Source of the DNA: CAZUZD01 sp964624465
GTDB lineage: Bacteria > Planctomycetota > Planctomycetia > Isosphaerales > Isosphaeraceae
Length of the DNA stretch: 21,832 bases
Assembly: GCA_964624465.1 (NCBI GenBank)
Contig: CAZUZD010000077.1
Span: 1 to 21,832, forward strand
Direction: 5' to 3'
Position numbers and translations under genes: made by a program
The notes under the pieces: model-generated
The model's input: only the letters and a program-made list of their open reading frames with translations
The model's database searches: none
What the model was told of the DNA's origin: nothing
Shown: positions 1 to 6,425 of the stretch, piece by piece
Numbering within the stretch: position 1 is the first letter of the stretch
Layout: every line of letters starts with the position of its first letter

Positions 1-60
1 CCGCAGGACGTGGGCGAAGTTCCAGGCCTTCTGGACGATCTGCTGGCTGGCGGTGCTCAT
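1..60 (-). CDS. hsdM: Type I restriction-modification DNA methyltransferase subunit, N-terminal fragment (runs off window)
   Basis: Only the first 20 codons are inside the window. They read MSTASQQIVQKAWNFAHVLR, which closely matches the usual opening of HsdM, the N6-adenine methyltransferase subunit of type I restriction systems (typically MSTSxQIVQKLWNxxxVLRDDG). The ATG at 58-60 overlaps the stop of the upstream PIN gene in an ATGA arrangement, and a GGAG lies about 5 nt before the start, inside the PIN gene. The hsdS fragment in the same operon supports the call. Catalytic motifs (NPPF and the SAM-binding motif) would lie outside the window, so intactness cannot be judged. Confidence 0.8.
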   Translation of the reverse strand, partial: MSTASQQIVQKAWNFAHVLR

Positions 61-497
61 CGGATCTCCGGCACGTATTCGACGGTCAGCCAGGCTGGCG
101 CCATCCAGGAAATGTCGCGATCGCAGGTCAGCAAGACGGCGCGCGAGGCGCGGGCACAGGCGGCGATCCAGAGGTCGTTCTCGCCGGTGTTCCGGCCACC
201 CCGCTGATCCTCGAAGTACAGCTCGGCGTAGGCGTCCACCACGGCAGGTAAGCCGGCCTCGAACCGCACCAGCTCGGAGAGGATCGTGTCCAGGAATTGC
301 CGCTTCCGGTCGCCCCAGTTCCAGCAACTGGCCAGGCCCAGGATCTCCCCCTCAGTCACCGAGGACACCAACGGCCGCTCCGGGCGTGACTCCAGATCGT
401 AGCGCTGGAGCAGGTGGCGACCCGTGGAGTCCTGGCGGACCCAGTGAACCAGGGCGCTCGTGTCGATGAGGAGCAAATCGAGCGGAGCGAGGCTCAT
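57..497 (-). CDS. PIN-domain ribonuclease, VapC-like toxin
   Basis: A 146-aa protein, the normal length for a VapC-type PIN nuclease, which cuts RNA with a Mg2+-binding cluster of acidic residues. The expected acidic positions are visible: D12 in LLIDTSAL, E49/E51 in TEGEI, D108 in ENDLWIAA and D126/D128 in TCDRD. It is therefore probably catalytically competent. Its ATG overlaps the stop of the 316-aa gene by 4 nt (ATGA) with no clear Shine-Dalgarno, suggesting translational coupling, and its own stop overlaps the hsdM start by 4 nt. There is no classical small antitoxin (RelB, AbrB, MetJ or Phd type) beside it; the upstream 316-aa protein occupies that place. It could be a stand-alone toxin-antitoxin pair or an accessory nuclease of the restriction system; the family call is firm, the role inferred. 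Confidence 0.85.
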   Translation of the reverse strand: MSLAPLDLLLIDTSALVHWVRQDSTGRHLLQRYDLESRPERPLVSSVTEGEILGLASCWNWGDRKRQFLDTILSELVRFEAGLPAVVDAYAELYFEDQRGGRNTGENDLWIAACARASRAVLLTCDRDISWMAPAWLTVEYVPEIR

Positions 498-1444
498 GAC
501 AACCGGTCCAGAGCGGCCTGAATCTCCTCGTCCGTCTCATCGCCAGGCCAGCGGCCGAGGATCGCGTTCAGGCCCGACTTCGGGCCCTGCGGCTGGTGGT
601 AGGGGCTCAGGTTCAGCTTCCGATGCCGGGGCCCAGGCACCCTCGACCAGAACGTGGGCTCGTCGGGTGCGGGGCGGATCTCATCGGCATCGAGGCGGAG
701 GACCTGGCCCGAGGCGCGGTAGATCGCACGGCCCAGCACGACGACGCGAATCTGGGCCTTCCAGTGCTCGGCGGCGGCACCGAGCTCGCCGGTGTTCAGC
801 ACCCCACGGACCTCCTGGCCATCGTCGAGCTTCAGGGTGAAGCTCTGGGTGCTCCGGCGGAGCATGTCGAGCGTCCCCGCCACGCGGACCCGTTGCGGGG
901 CCGGTGTCGAGGCGACGAATCGCTCGGCGGTCTCGACGACCGTCGGGGTGATCGCCGCCGAGGGGTCCTCGCGGTGGTGCGGATCGATGCGGATCGAACG
1001 AATCCCGTCCCTGAAGACGCGGTGGAAGTTCGTCAGGCTCTTGAGCAACGGCTCGTCGAAGGCCTCGCTGTTGGCATTCCCCAGGGCCACCTCACGCACC
1101 ACGCCGCCGAGCAGGTCGAGGGCGGTCAGGCCGGGATCGGGGCGGGTGCTCCAGAGCTCCTGCTGGGCGTAGAGTTCGCTGGCCGCGTCGCCGAGCGTCG
1201 GAGCCTCCAGGACCAGGACGGTGTCGTCCTCGCCGCGGTGATCAACGAATCGGACATCGGAGGCCGCCACCAGCCAGCCAGGCCGGGGCCCAGGGAGTGC
1301 GCCCCGGTTGCGGAAGGCCATCGAGACCGAGCGATCCACGATCGGTTGCAGGCTCGCCAGCACGTGCCAGAGCAGCGGCAACGGCAGGAGACGGCCGAAG
1401 TGCCGGTCACTGCTCAGGGTGATGGTCCGGGTGGTCCTGGTCAT
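494..1444 (-). CDS. Uncharacterised 316-aa protein, candidate partner or antitoxin of the PIN nuclease
   Basis: I do not recognise a named family. The start is well supported: ATG at 1442-1444 preceded by a strong GGAGGT five nucleotides away, lying in the 3' end of hsdS. Visible parts are an N-terminal alpha/beta region (residues about 1-165), a beta-rich middle (about 185-260, pattern GTLDMLRRS...FTLKLDDGQEVRG...RVVVLGRAIYRASGQVLRL) that resembles a small barrel, and a tail of about 26 residues (GLNAILGRWPGDETDEEI followed by a helix). That tail resembles C-termini of small antitoxins that sit on PIN toxins. It overlaps the PIN gene by 4 nt and follows hsdS by 3 nt, so all four genes should share one transcript. 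Antitoxin function is inference from position and the tail. Confidence 0.7.
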   Translation of the reverse strand: MTRTTRTITLSSDRHFGRLLPLPLLWHVLASLQPIVDRSVSMAFRNRGALPGPRPGWLVAASDVRFVDHRGEDDTVLVLEAPTLGDAASELYAQQELWSTRPDPGLTALDLLGGVVREVALGNANSEAFDEPLLKSLTNFHRVFRDGIRSIRIDPHHREDPSAAITPTVVETAERFVASTPAPQRVRVAGTLDMLRRSTQSFTLKLDDGQEVRGVLNTGELGAAAEHWKAQIRVVVLGRAIYRASGQVLRLDADEIRPAPDEPTFWSRVPGPRHRKLNLSPYHQPQGPKSGLNAILGRWPGDETDEEIQAALDRLS

Positions 1445-1447
1445 CGC

Positions 1448-1830
1448 TCACCTCCGTTCGCCGGTCGCGTCCGCGTCGAAGAGCGGTGTGTCTGATTGTA
1501 CACCGGGGGCGCGGGGCCGGCGACCGGGGCGGCCCGGGGAGCGGGGGGACCGGGTGCGGGAGCCGGGCTCGGACGCGGAGCCGGCGGCCGGGGCCGATCG
1601 CAGGCGTTCCAGGAGCGCGGCGGCCGGCTCGTCGGCCGGGTCCTGCGGCACCAGGCGGCCCTCGAAGGCCCGCTTCAGGATGCCCTGGCGCAGGCGGGCG
1701 GCTCGCTTCAGGTTGGCGTCGACTTGGGTCTGCAAATTGTCCAGAACAGAAAGCCGGCGTTGTACTTCCTCAACGATTGCCGTCTGTTCTGCCAGTGAGG
1801 GCAAAGGGATTTCTAGCGGGTATGAACGTG
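1448..1830 (-). pseudogene. hsdS: Type I restriction specificity subunit, C-terminal fragment truncated by the IS element
   Basis: About 127 codons matching the C-terminal end of HsdS: IPLPSLAEQTAIVEEVQRRL, a helical stretch (LDNLQTQVDANLKRAARLRQ), then ILKRAFEGRLVPQDP and a Pro/Arg-rich tail. In intact HsdS (about 400-450 aa) this is the end of the second target-recognition domain and the conserved helix that docks on HsdM. Going upstream, HsdS-like sequence stops just before SYPLEIPLPS at about 1830; the open frame continues to 3688 but is antisense to a transposase and is not HsdS. The missing first two thirds are not found on the far side of the IS within the window, so loss or rearrangement beyond a simple insertion is likely. 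Base composition is less GC-rich than its surroundings. No functional specificity subunit can be made from this copy. Confidence 0.85.
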
Positions 1831-2006
1831 GGTCGAGGCATCCGCCTCGCGCTTGGGTCTCGACCCGCCCCGGTGTCCGATGGACTGGACCGGATCCGGG
1901 ACGAGGTGGAACCGCAGGTGACCAGAGACCGACACGGGTGTGGGGCGGGCCGTCCACCTCGGGGGCTGGTCGGTGATCGCTATGGGCTCCGAGCCCGATT
2001 TTTTGA
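1830..2006 (+). ncRNA. Structured IS110 leader, candidate bridge RNA
   Basis: IS110-group elements are known to express a roughly 180-nt bridge RNA from the non-coding end upstream of the transposase. This leader carries GGGTCGAG/CTCGACCC (1830-1837 and 1859-1866) with an alternative inner stem CGAGGC/GCCTCG (1834-1839 and 1844-1849), then a 9-bp stem CGAGGTGGA/TCCACCTCG (1902-1910 and 1953-1961) enclosing a 42-nt loop. It ends with GGGCTC-C-GAGCCC (1984-1996) followed by six T residues (1999-2004), which looks like an intrinsic terminator 120 nt before the transposase start. The size (about 175 nt) fits a bridge RNA. The guide loops were not assigned. Confidence 0.4.
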
Positions 2007-2130
2007 GTGACCACCCCGCGGCCCATCCGGCTAGGCTTCGAGCCCGAAGAGGTCACTGCCGTTCGGCCCCTCGCTCTCACCCTGGGAGCACCCCGCCCAC
2101 GCCCGGCCTCTCCTCCGTGGAGGCATGCGT

Positions 2131-3175
2131 CATGGCACGATCCGTCGGACTCGATGTCCACAAGCATTTCATCGAGGTCTGCGCCCTCGATGCCCGGGGC
2201 CAGGTCGTCTTCCGGGGGCGCAGCGGCGTCCTGCGTCCCGAGCTGGAGGCGTTCGCCCGCGGCCATCTGAAGCGGACCGATCGCGTGGCGTTGGAGGCGA
2301 CCACCAACACCTGGGCCGTCGTCGAGGTGCTGCGGCCCTTCGTCGCCGAGCTGGTCGTGGGCAACCCGCTGAAGACCCGGGCCATCGCCGAGGCCCGGGT
2401 CAAGACCGACAAGGTCGACGCCGAGGTGCTGGCCCAGCTCCTGCGGTGCGATTACCTCCCCACGGTCTGGCAGCCCGACGATCAGACGCAGGGGCTGCGT
2501 TCGCTGTTGACCCACCGCGAGGCGCTGATCCGCCAGCGCTCGCGATCCAAGAATCACGTCCAGTGCCTGCTGGCCCGCCTGCTGCTGCAGCCGCCGTGCA
2601 AGGTGCTCTGGACCAAGGCCGGCCTGGCGTGGCTGAAGGGCCTGGAGCTCCCCGCCCACGCCCGGCTCATGCTGGACAGCGAGCTGCGTCAGATCGGCTC
2701 GGGCAACGCCGAACTGACCACGCTCGACCGGGAACTGGTCCGGCTGACCCGGCAGGACCCGCGGGTGCCCCTGCTCATGACGATCCCCGGGGTCAACTCC
2801 GTGGTCGCCCTGGGCCTGCTGTCGGCGCTGGGGGAGATCAACCGGTTCCGCGACGGCGACCACGCGGCCAGCTATCTGGGCCTGGCCCCCTCGACGAAGC
2901 AATCGGGTCGCAAGTGCTACCACGGTCCGATCACCAAGGCCGGCAGCGCCCAGGCTCGCGGGCTGTTGACCCAGGCCTCCCAGCATGCCAGCCGCCACCC
3001 CGGTCCGATCGGGGCGTTCTACCGTCACCTGATCAAGCGGAAATGCCGGGCGGTGGCGATCACGGCCGTCGCCCGCAAGCTGGTGACGATCGCCTACCTG
3101 ATGCTCAAGCACAACGAGCCGTACCGCTACTCCCGGCCCGAGCTGATGCGTGCGAAGTTCACCAGGCTCCAGTAG
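2131..3175 (+). CDS. IS110-family DEDD transposase
   Basis: Chosen start ATG at 2131 gives 348 codons including stop (347 aa) beginning MARSVGLDVHK; the frame is open further upstream but that part falls in the structured leader. The N-terminal RuvC-like domain shows D in GLDVHK, E in ALEATTN, and the KTDKVDAEVLAQLL block with its two aspartates. The C-terminal Transposase_20 domain shows IPGVNSVVALGLLSALGEI and YLGLAPSTKQSG; the latter carries the conserved serine proposed as nucleophile in this family. These recombinases work with a bridge RNA to cut and join target and donor DNA. All key residues are present, so the protein may be active. It ends at a TAG after FTRLQ, but the same frame stays coding-like beyond it (separate entry). 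Confidence 0.92.
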
Positions 3176-3436
3176 CCGGACTCTGGCTCCGGCGCCAGCG
3201 ACCCGAAGCCGGCCCCCCGGCTGAAGGCGGGTGCGGGCCTGGTGGAGATCTATCGGGCGGCAGGACTCCCGCCAGTGACGCTCCCGAAGGATCTGCCCGC
3301 CGGCGAACGGCGGATGCTGGAGCAACTCGACCTGGTGGAGTTTCTCGGCAGCGTCTACCGCACCTCGGACCCGGCGGTCACGGGGCCACCGACCGCGGCA
3401 CGACGCAGGACGCGACGCCGGGATCCGCCCCCGTGA
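3176..3436 (+). pseudogene. In-frame continuation of the transposase after a TAG codon
   Basis: Directly after the TAG at 3173-3175 the same frame runs on for 86 codons to a TGA at 3434-3436. Residues include RLKAGAGLVEIYRAAGLPP, VTLPKDLPAGERRMLEQLD and LVEFLGSVYRTSD, which has the composition of real helical protein, before a degenerate Pro/Arg-rich end. A GTG at 3242 could start a separate 64-aa peptide, but no Shine-Dalgarno decides this. The simplest reading is a transposase whose C-terminal extension was cut off by a nonsense mutation; a small second gene or stop read-through are alternatives. Confidence 0.4.
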
Positions 3437-3460
3437 CCGGGCCTCCCACGGGAGGCCCGG
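3437..3460 (+). terminator. Perfect 10-bp hairpin after the transposase extension
   Basis: CCGGGCCTCC, loop CACG, GGAGGCCCGG. It starts at the base after the TGA that ends the extended transposase frame. There is no T-run, so it is terminator-like at best and may instead mark the IS right end. Confidence 0.45.
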
Positions 3461-3744
3461 ATTGAGCCGTTTGCTTAGCTCCTGGCGGGCCGGCGATCCG
3501 TCTCCGGACTCGGCGTGATACGCGCAGCGGGCTGTTGGCCGCGCCAAGTCCCCGGGGGCTCTGCCCCCAGACCCCCGGGATTTTGGAGGCATGGCTCCGG
3601 TGTCCGAGGGCCGCGTGCGCCTCGGCCCACCGTCGGCCCGGTTATTCCTCGTCCGGTTGCGTCCCCGCAGAGCCGGACTCCGCTTCACCGGGCAGGTTTC
3701 ATTGTATGGAGCGAGTCGTCAGCCGGGAAATGTCGTTGACACGT
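3461..3744. other. Gene-free stretch right of the IS
   Basis: About 280 nt with no convincing reading frame on either strand and no trace of the missing hsdS part. The only structure seen is the hairpin at 3550-3584. Confidence 0.5.
3550..3584 (+). terminator. GC-rich hairpin with short T-run
   Basis: TCCCGGGGG (3550-3558) pairs with CCCCCGGGA (3572-3580), with a nested TCTG/CAGA stem in the loop, followed by TTTT. This fits an intrinsic terminator on the plus strand, for example protecting against read-through from the IS. The outer sequence also resembles GC-rich dispersed palindromes common in high-GC genomes. Confidence 0.5.
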
Positions 3745-3888
3745 TCAGAGGTAGCCCTCGGGTGCCGGCTGCGGGCACGAACGCTCGGCGGCGGGTCCGC
3801 GGGCGATCGAGACGGCCCCGGCACCAGCGAGGCGGGCGCCGCTGCAGCCGGCGAGCAGGGCGAGGATCAGACGCAACGCTCGGTCCAT
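3745..3888 (-). CDS. Possible small lipoprotein (47 aa)
   Basis: The ATG at 3886-3888 is preceded by GAGGTG at about 8 nt. The peptide starts MDRALRLILALLAGCSG: a charged start, a hydrophobic core and an LAGC lipobox, so it would be exported and lipidated at the cysteine (about residue 15). The remaining 32 residues have no recognisable domain. Short lipoprotein genes of this kind are frequent in planctomycetes. It stands alone between the IS and the broken DUF1580 gene. Because it is short and GC-rich, a chance frame cannot be excluded. Confidence 0.35.
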   Translation of the reverse strand: MDRALRLILALLAGCSGARLAGAGAVSIARGPAAERSCPQPAPEGYL

Positions 3889-4038
3889 GGTCGGGGCACC
3901 TCGGATGGATGGAGACCTCGTCGGCGACAGCGCGATCACCCGGGGAGATGGCCGTGCCGGGCCGGGCCGCGTGGGCCCGGTTGAACCGGCGGGAGTCCGA
4001 CCGCGCCGGACACAACCCTGCAATCCATGCGCAGCCAG

Positions 4039-4430
4039 TTATGGATAATTTGGAACGGCCGTTCCAAATTTGCCTGCGCAACTGCACCACACATGCGTTC
4101 TGTCGAGCTCCGGGGCGGGCGGTGCCCCCGTCGAGTGCGGCGGGCACGCGGCCGGCCACGCCCGGTCGTCCGGCCGGCCGTGCTCGGCGCCGTCGAGGTC
4201 CGCGGTCGGCAAGGGCACGGAGCCCAGCTGATCGAAGAACCGCTGCAGGGCCTCCCGGCTGGTGCAGCGGTGGCCCCCGATCTGGATCGCCTCGAGGCGG
4301 ATGCCAGCAGCCCCCGGGTCACCCAGCGGTGCAGCGTCGAGACATGCGGGCGCCGCCCCAGGCGTCGCCGGGGCAGGTCGCGGGCAGCGTCAGCGAGCGT
4401 GAGTAGCTCCTCGGTGCCGATCTCGATCAT
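4039..4430 (-). pseudogene. DUF1580 helix-turn-helix protein broken by a one-base frameshift
   Basis: The start is the ATG at 4428-4430 with AGGA about 7 nt upstream. The first frame gives MIEIGTEELLTLADAARDLP then RRRLGRRPHVSTLHRWVTRG. The second frame then gives AAGIRLEAIQIGGHRCTSRE and ALQRFFDQLGSVP and runs to a TAA at 4039-4041. The join matches the intact paralogue at 14645-14986 (STLYRWATAG..., LETIQIGGSRCTSREALQRF) almost residue for residue. One base is missing in the run of five C (plus strand) at 4311-4315; a sixth would restore one 130-aa frame. DUF1580 proteins look like small MerR/HTH_17-type DNA binders of the excisionase kind. This copy lies downstream of the ParB gene. Either a genuine pseudogene or a sequencing error in a homopolymer. 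Confidence 0.75.
4047..4070. repeat. 24-bp perfect palindrome, copy 1
   Basis: AATTTGGAA-CGGCCG-TTCCAAATT reads the same on both strands over all 24 bases. It falls 6 nt before the stop of the broken DUF1580 gene (minus strand). A near-identical element lies at 10456-10479. It is strikingly AT-rich at its ends for this genome and could be a dimeric regulator site or a dispersed repeat. Confidence 0.85.
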
Positions 4431-4734
4431 GGGACGTCCTCCGTGCGGGGTGTTGTGCCCGCCACCCGGCCCATCGTAGCGCACCGACGCCAGGAGACGC
4501 GGCCGATCCGCGCACCTGCTGGTGGCGGAGCGAAGCGTTCAGCAGTATCCCGTTCCCCCGACCGATTGCAGCCCCGCGGGGTCCGCATCGAACCCTCGAG
4601 CCGTCGGGGCCACCGTGCGTTCGCTGACCACCGCACTGTGTGGTTGAGGCCGGTTCGGGCCCAGGCAGAACGAGACCGGCCCGCCCGGACCTTGAGGTCT
4701 GGGCGGGCCGGTCGGTGACACACTGGACCAGGGC
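4431..4734. other. Intergenic region between ParB-like gene and DUF1580 pseudogene
   Basis: No gene seen. It holds the DUF1580 ribosome-binding site at its left edge and a strong hairpin (4674-4713) at the ParB end. Confidence 0.5.
4674..4713 (-). terminator. Long hairpin after the ParB-like gene
   Basis: GACCGGCCCGCCC (4674-4686) pairs perfectly with GGGCGGGCCGGTC (4701-4713), and the loop holds a further GACC/GGTC stem. It sits 22 nt past the ParB stop on the minus strand. There is no T-run, but the stem is strong; a terminator is the likeliest role. Confidence 0.6.
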
Positions 4735-6153
4735 TCAGGCGAAGGCGTCGTCCGGCTCGTCCCAGGTCGAATCATCGACCTCCGGGCCGTCGACGTCCTC
4801 GGAGTGGCCGGGGGTATCGCCGACCTCATCCTCGTCGGCCTCGGCCAACTCAGCCACGACAGGGGACCCGGGCAGGCCCAGCCGCGCGTACAGCGCCACC
4901 AAGAAGGCCTGAGGGTGCGGATAGTCGGGTACTCCGGCGTTATCGGCCAGGAAGCGATACATGCCGAGGGCCGCACCGAGCAGGGCCGGGGCGGACCCGG
5001 TGTCGACCGGATCCCCCTCCGGGTCCCACTCCGAGTTCGGGAATAGCTCCTCCCGGTCCAGCTCCCAGACGCCCAGGTCCTCGCCCACCTGCAAGGCCCG
5101 ACCGATCAGGGCCAGCAGGTTCTCGGCGATCCCGGAGAGCTGCTGGGTGTCCAGCGGCTCCTCGGCGTCCGGGGCCAGGAGCGACTCGCTCTGCCGGAAG
5201 CACCGGGCCACCCGATCGGGCAACGCGAGCTGGCCGGGGACCACCTCGGCCGGTTCGTCCTGGTCGTGCTGCCAGTCGCCGTCCGGCCGGCCCGGGTCGT
5301 CGCCGGCCCGAGTCGGGGGAGCAGGGCTGTGGCCGTTGGCGACCGCGGTGTCCGCGGTCGTGTTCCGCCGGGCCATGCGACGATCCGAGGGGCCCGGGGT
5401 GGGCTCGTCCTCATCGCCGTCCGGGTCGGAGCGGCCGTCGCCGGTGGCCGCCGTCGGGGTCGAGGACCTGGCGGTGGAGCCGCTGCGGGCAGCGGCGGGG
5501 GACTCCGCGGCGGTCGAGGCCCGGGACTCCTTCAGCTCGGCCTTCGCGGCCTTCAACGACATGGTGCCGGCCCAGACCTGCTCGATCAGCTCGGTCATGC
5601 CGGAGTCGAGCAGGGAGCAGGCCAAGCTGATCAGCTGCCGGCACACTCCGTAGCGGGCGGCCAGCTCATCCTGGTTAATTGTCGCCCGGGCGACAGTTCC
5701 CGGGCGGCCCGGGCGGCGGTTCGCCCACTTCGCGGCCATCATGGCGAGCTGGCTGCTCGTCAGGTGCTTGCGGGTGACGTTGGCAGCGAAGACCAGGGCC
5801 TCGCTCTCGGGACCCTCGTCGTACTCGACCGCGGGACACTCCAGGCCGAGATCAATGCAGGCGCGCCAGCGGTGGCGGCCGTCGGCCAGCTTGCCGCCGA
5901 TCAGGATCACGGGGGTGATCACCCCCCGCGGGCTGGCCCGGACCTCGTCGCGGAAGGCCTGGTACTGGGGCTCGTTCATGGGCGGGGTCAGCGCGGCGAG
6001 CGGGTGCAGCTCGAGCTCCGTGACCCTGGGGTCGAGCCAGCGAACCTCCCGGACGTCCGCGGGACTGGCCGCAGGGGCGGCGGGACGGCCCCGCGCCGCG
6101 GCGAGGGCCGAGGTGGGGGTGGAGCTGGGGGTGGTGTTGGGGCGGGCCGCCAT
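4735..6153 (-). CDS. ParB/Srx-like N-terminal domain protein with HTH
   Basis: 472 aa from the ATG at 6151-6153; an in-frame GTG at 6163-6165 would add four residues. GGAG lies about 11 nt before the ATG, which is why it is preferred. After a low-complexity Ala/Pro leader, residues about 50-125 form a ParB-type domain: LHPLAALTP, ITPVILIGGKLADGRHRWRAC (the DGRHR box at residues 91-95) and AVEYDEGPESEALVFAANVTR. KHLTSSQLAMMAAKW and an HTH (QDELAARYGVCRQLISLACS, about 160-180) follow. The acidic, Pro-rich second half ends in a helical domain. ParB-like proteins with this box bind DNA and some hydrolyse CTP. No ParA is nearby, so a partition role is unproven; an accessory replication or regulatory role in a plasmid-like module is equally possible. 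It is the last gene of that module. Confidence 0.8.
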   Translation of the reverse strand: MAARPNTTPSSTPTSALAAARGRPAAPAASPADVREVRWLDPRVTELELHPLAALTPPMNEPQYQAFRDEVRASPRGVITPVILIGGKLADGRHRWRACIDLGLECPAVEYDEGPESEALVFAANVTRKHLTSSQLAMMAAKWANRRPGRPGTVARATINQDELAARYGVCRQLISLACSLLDSGMTELIEQVWAGTMSLKAAKAELKESRASTAAESPAAARSGSTARSSTPTAATGDGRSDPDGDEDEPTPGPSDRRMARRNTTADTAVANGHSPAPPTRAGDDPGRPDGDWQHDQDEPAEVVPGQLALPDRVARCFRQSESLLAPDAEEPLDTQQLSGIAENLLALIGRALQVGEDLGVWELDREELFPNSEWDPEGDPVDTGSAPALLGAALGMYRFLADNAGVPDYPHPQAFLVALYARLGLPGSPVVAELAEADEDEVGDTPGHSEDVDGPEVDDSTWDEPDDAFA

Positions 6154-6323
6154 GGTGGGCTTCACTCCGTCAGGTCGATCGGGATGGCGGCGCGCACCGC
6201 GCCGCCGTCTTCGCGAACATTGGCGGATCGCTGCGCGCTGGCGCCAGTGGTTCGCCGCGAAATCTGGTGAGGTTTTCTGGTTGGTTCTGCCAGTGGCCTG
6301 CCAGCCCTCGAAACCGGTCTGCT

Positions 6324-6376
6324 CATCGGTCCATCAGTCTGTCTCTCCTAAAGGAGGATAGACTGATGGACCGATG
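6324..6376. repeat. Hairpin with perfect 17-bp arms between helicase and ParB genes
   Basis: The left arm (6324-6340) starts CATCGGTCC and ends CAGTCT; the right arm (6360-6376) is its exact reverse complement. The 19-nt centre contains CTCC-TAAA-GGAG, so the stem can almost close completely. It begins about 50 nt after the helicase stop (minus strand) and lies 171 nt before the ParB start. No T-run follows on either strand. It could be a terminator/attenuator, a protein-binding palindrome or an origin-type hairpin. Confidence 0.85.
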
Positions 6377-6425
6377 GCAGGGCCCGCCGGTTTTGGAGCG
6401 GACCGTGGTCTCTCTGGTCCTCGCT

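Larger units (their letters stand above)
1831..3460 (+). mobile_element. IS110-family insertion sequence (ends approximate)
   Basis: The element holds one DEDD transposase gene with a long 5' non-coding region (about 300 nt) and a short 3' region, the layout of the IS110 group. The left end is placed where HsdS-like coding sequence stops. The right end is placed after the hairpin at 3437-3460 and is only a guess, because IS110 elements lack obvious terminal inverted repeats and the interrupted gene does not resume on that side. The insertion cuts the hsdS gene. Confidence 0.6.

Noticed and set aside
2125..3465. 446-codon plus-strand frame overlapping the transposase
   Set aside because: Pro/Arg/Gly/Ala-rich shadow in the neighbouring frame; the transposase frame carries all family motifs.
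1831..3688. Long minus-strand frame continuing upstream from the hsdS fragment
   Set aside because: It is antisense to the IS110 transposase, has no HsdS motifs beyond about 1830 and a composition typical of the reverse frame of a GC-rich gene.
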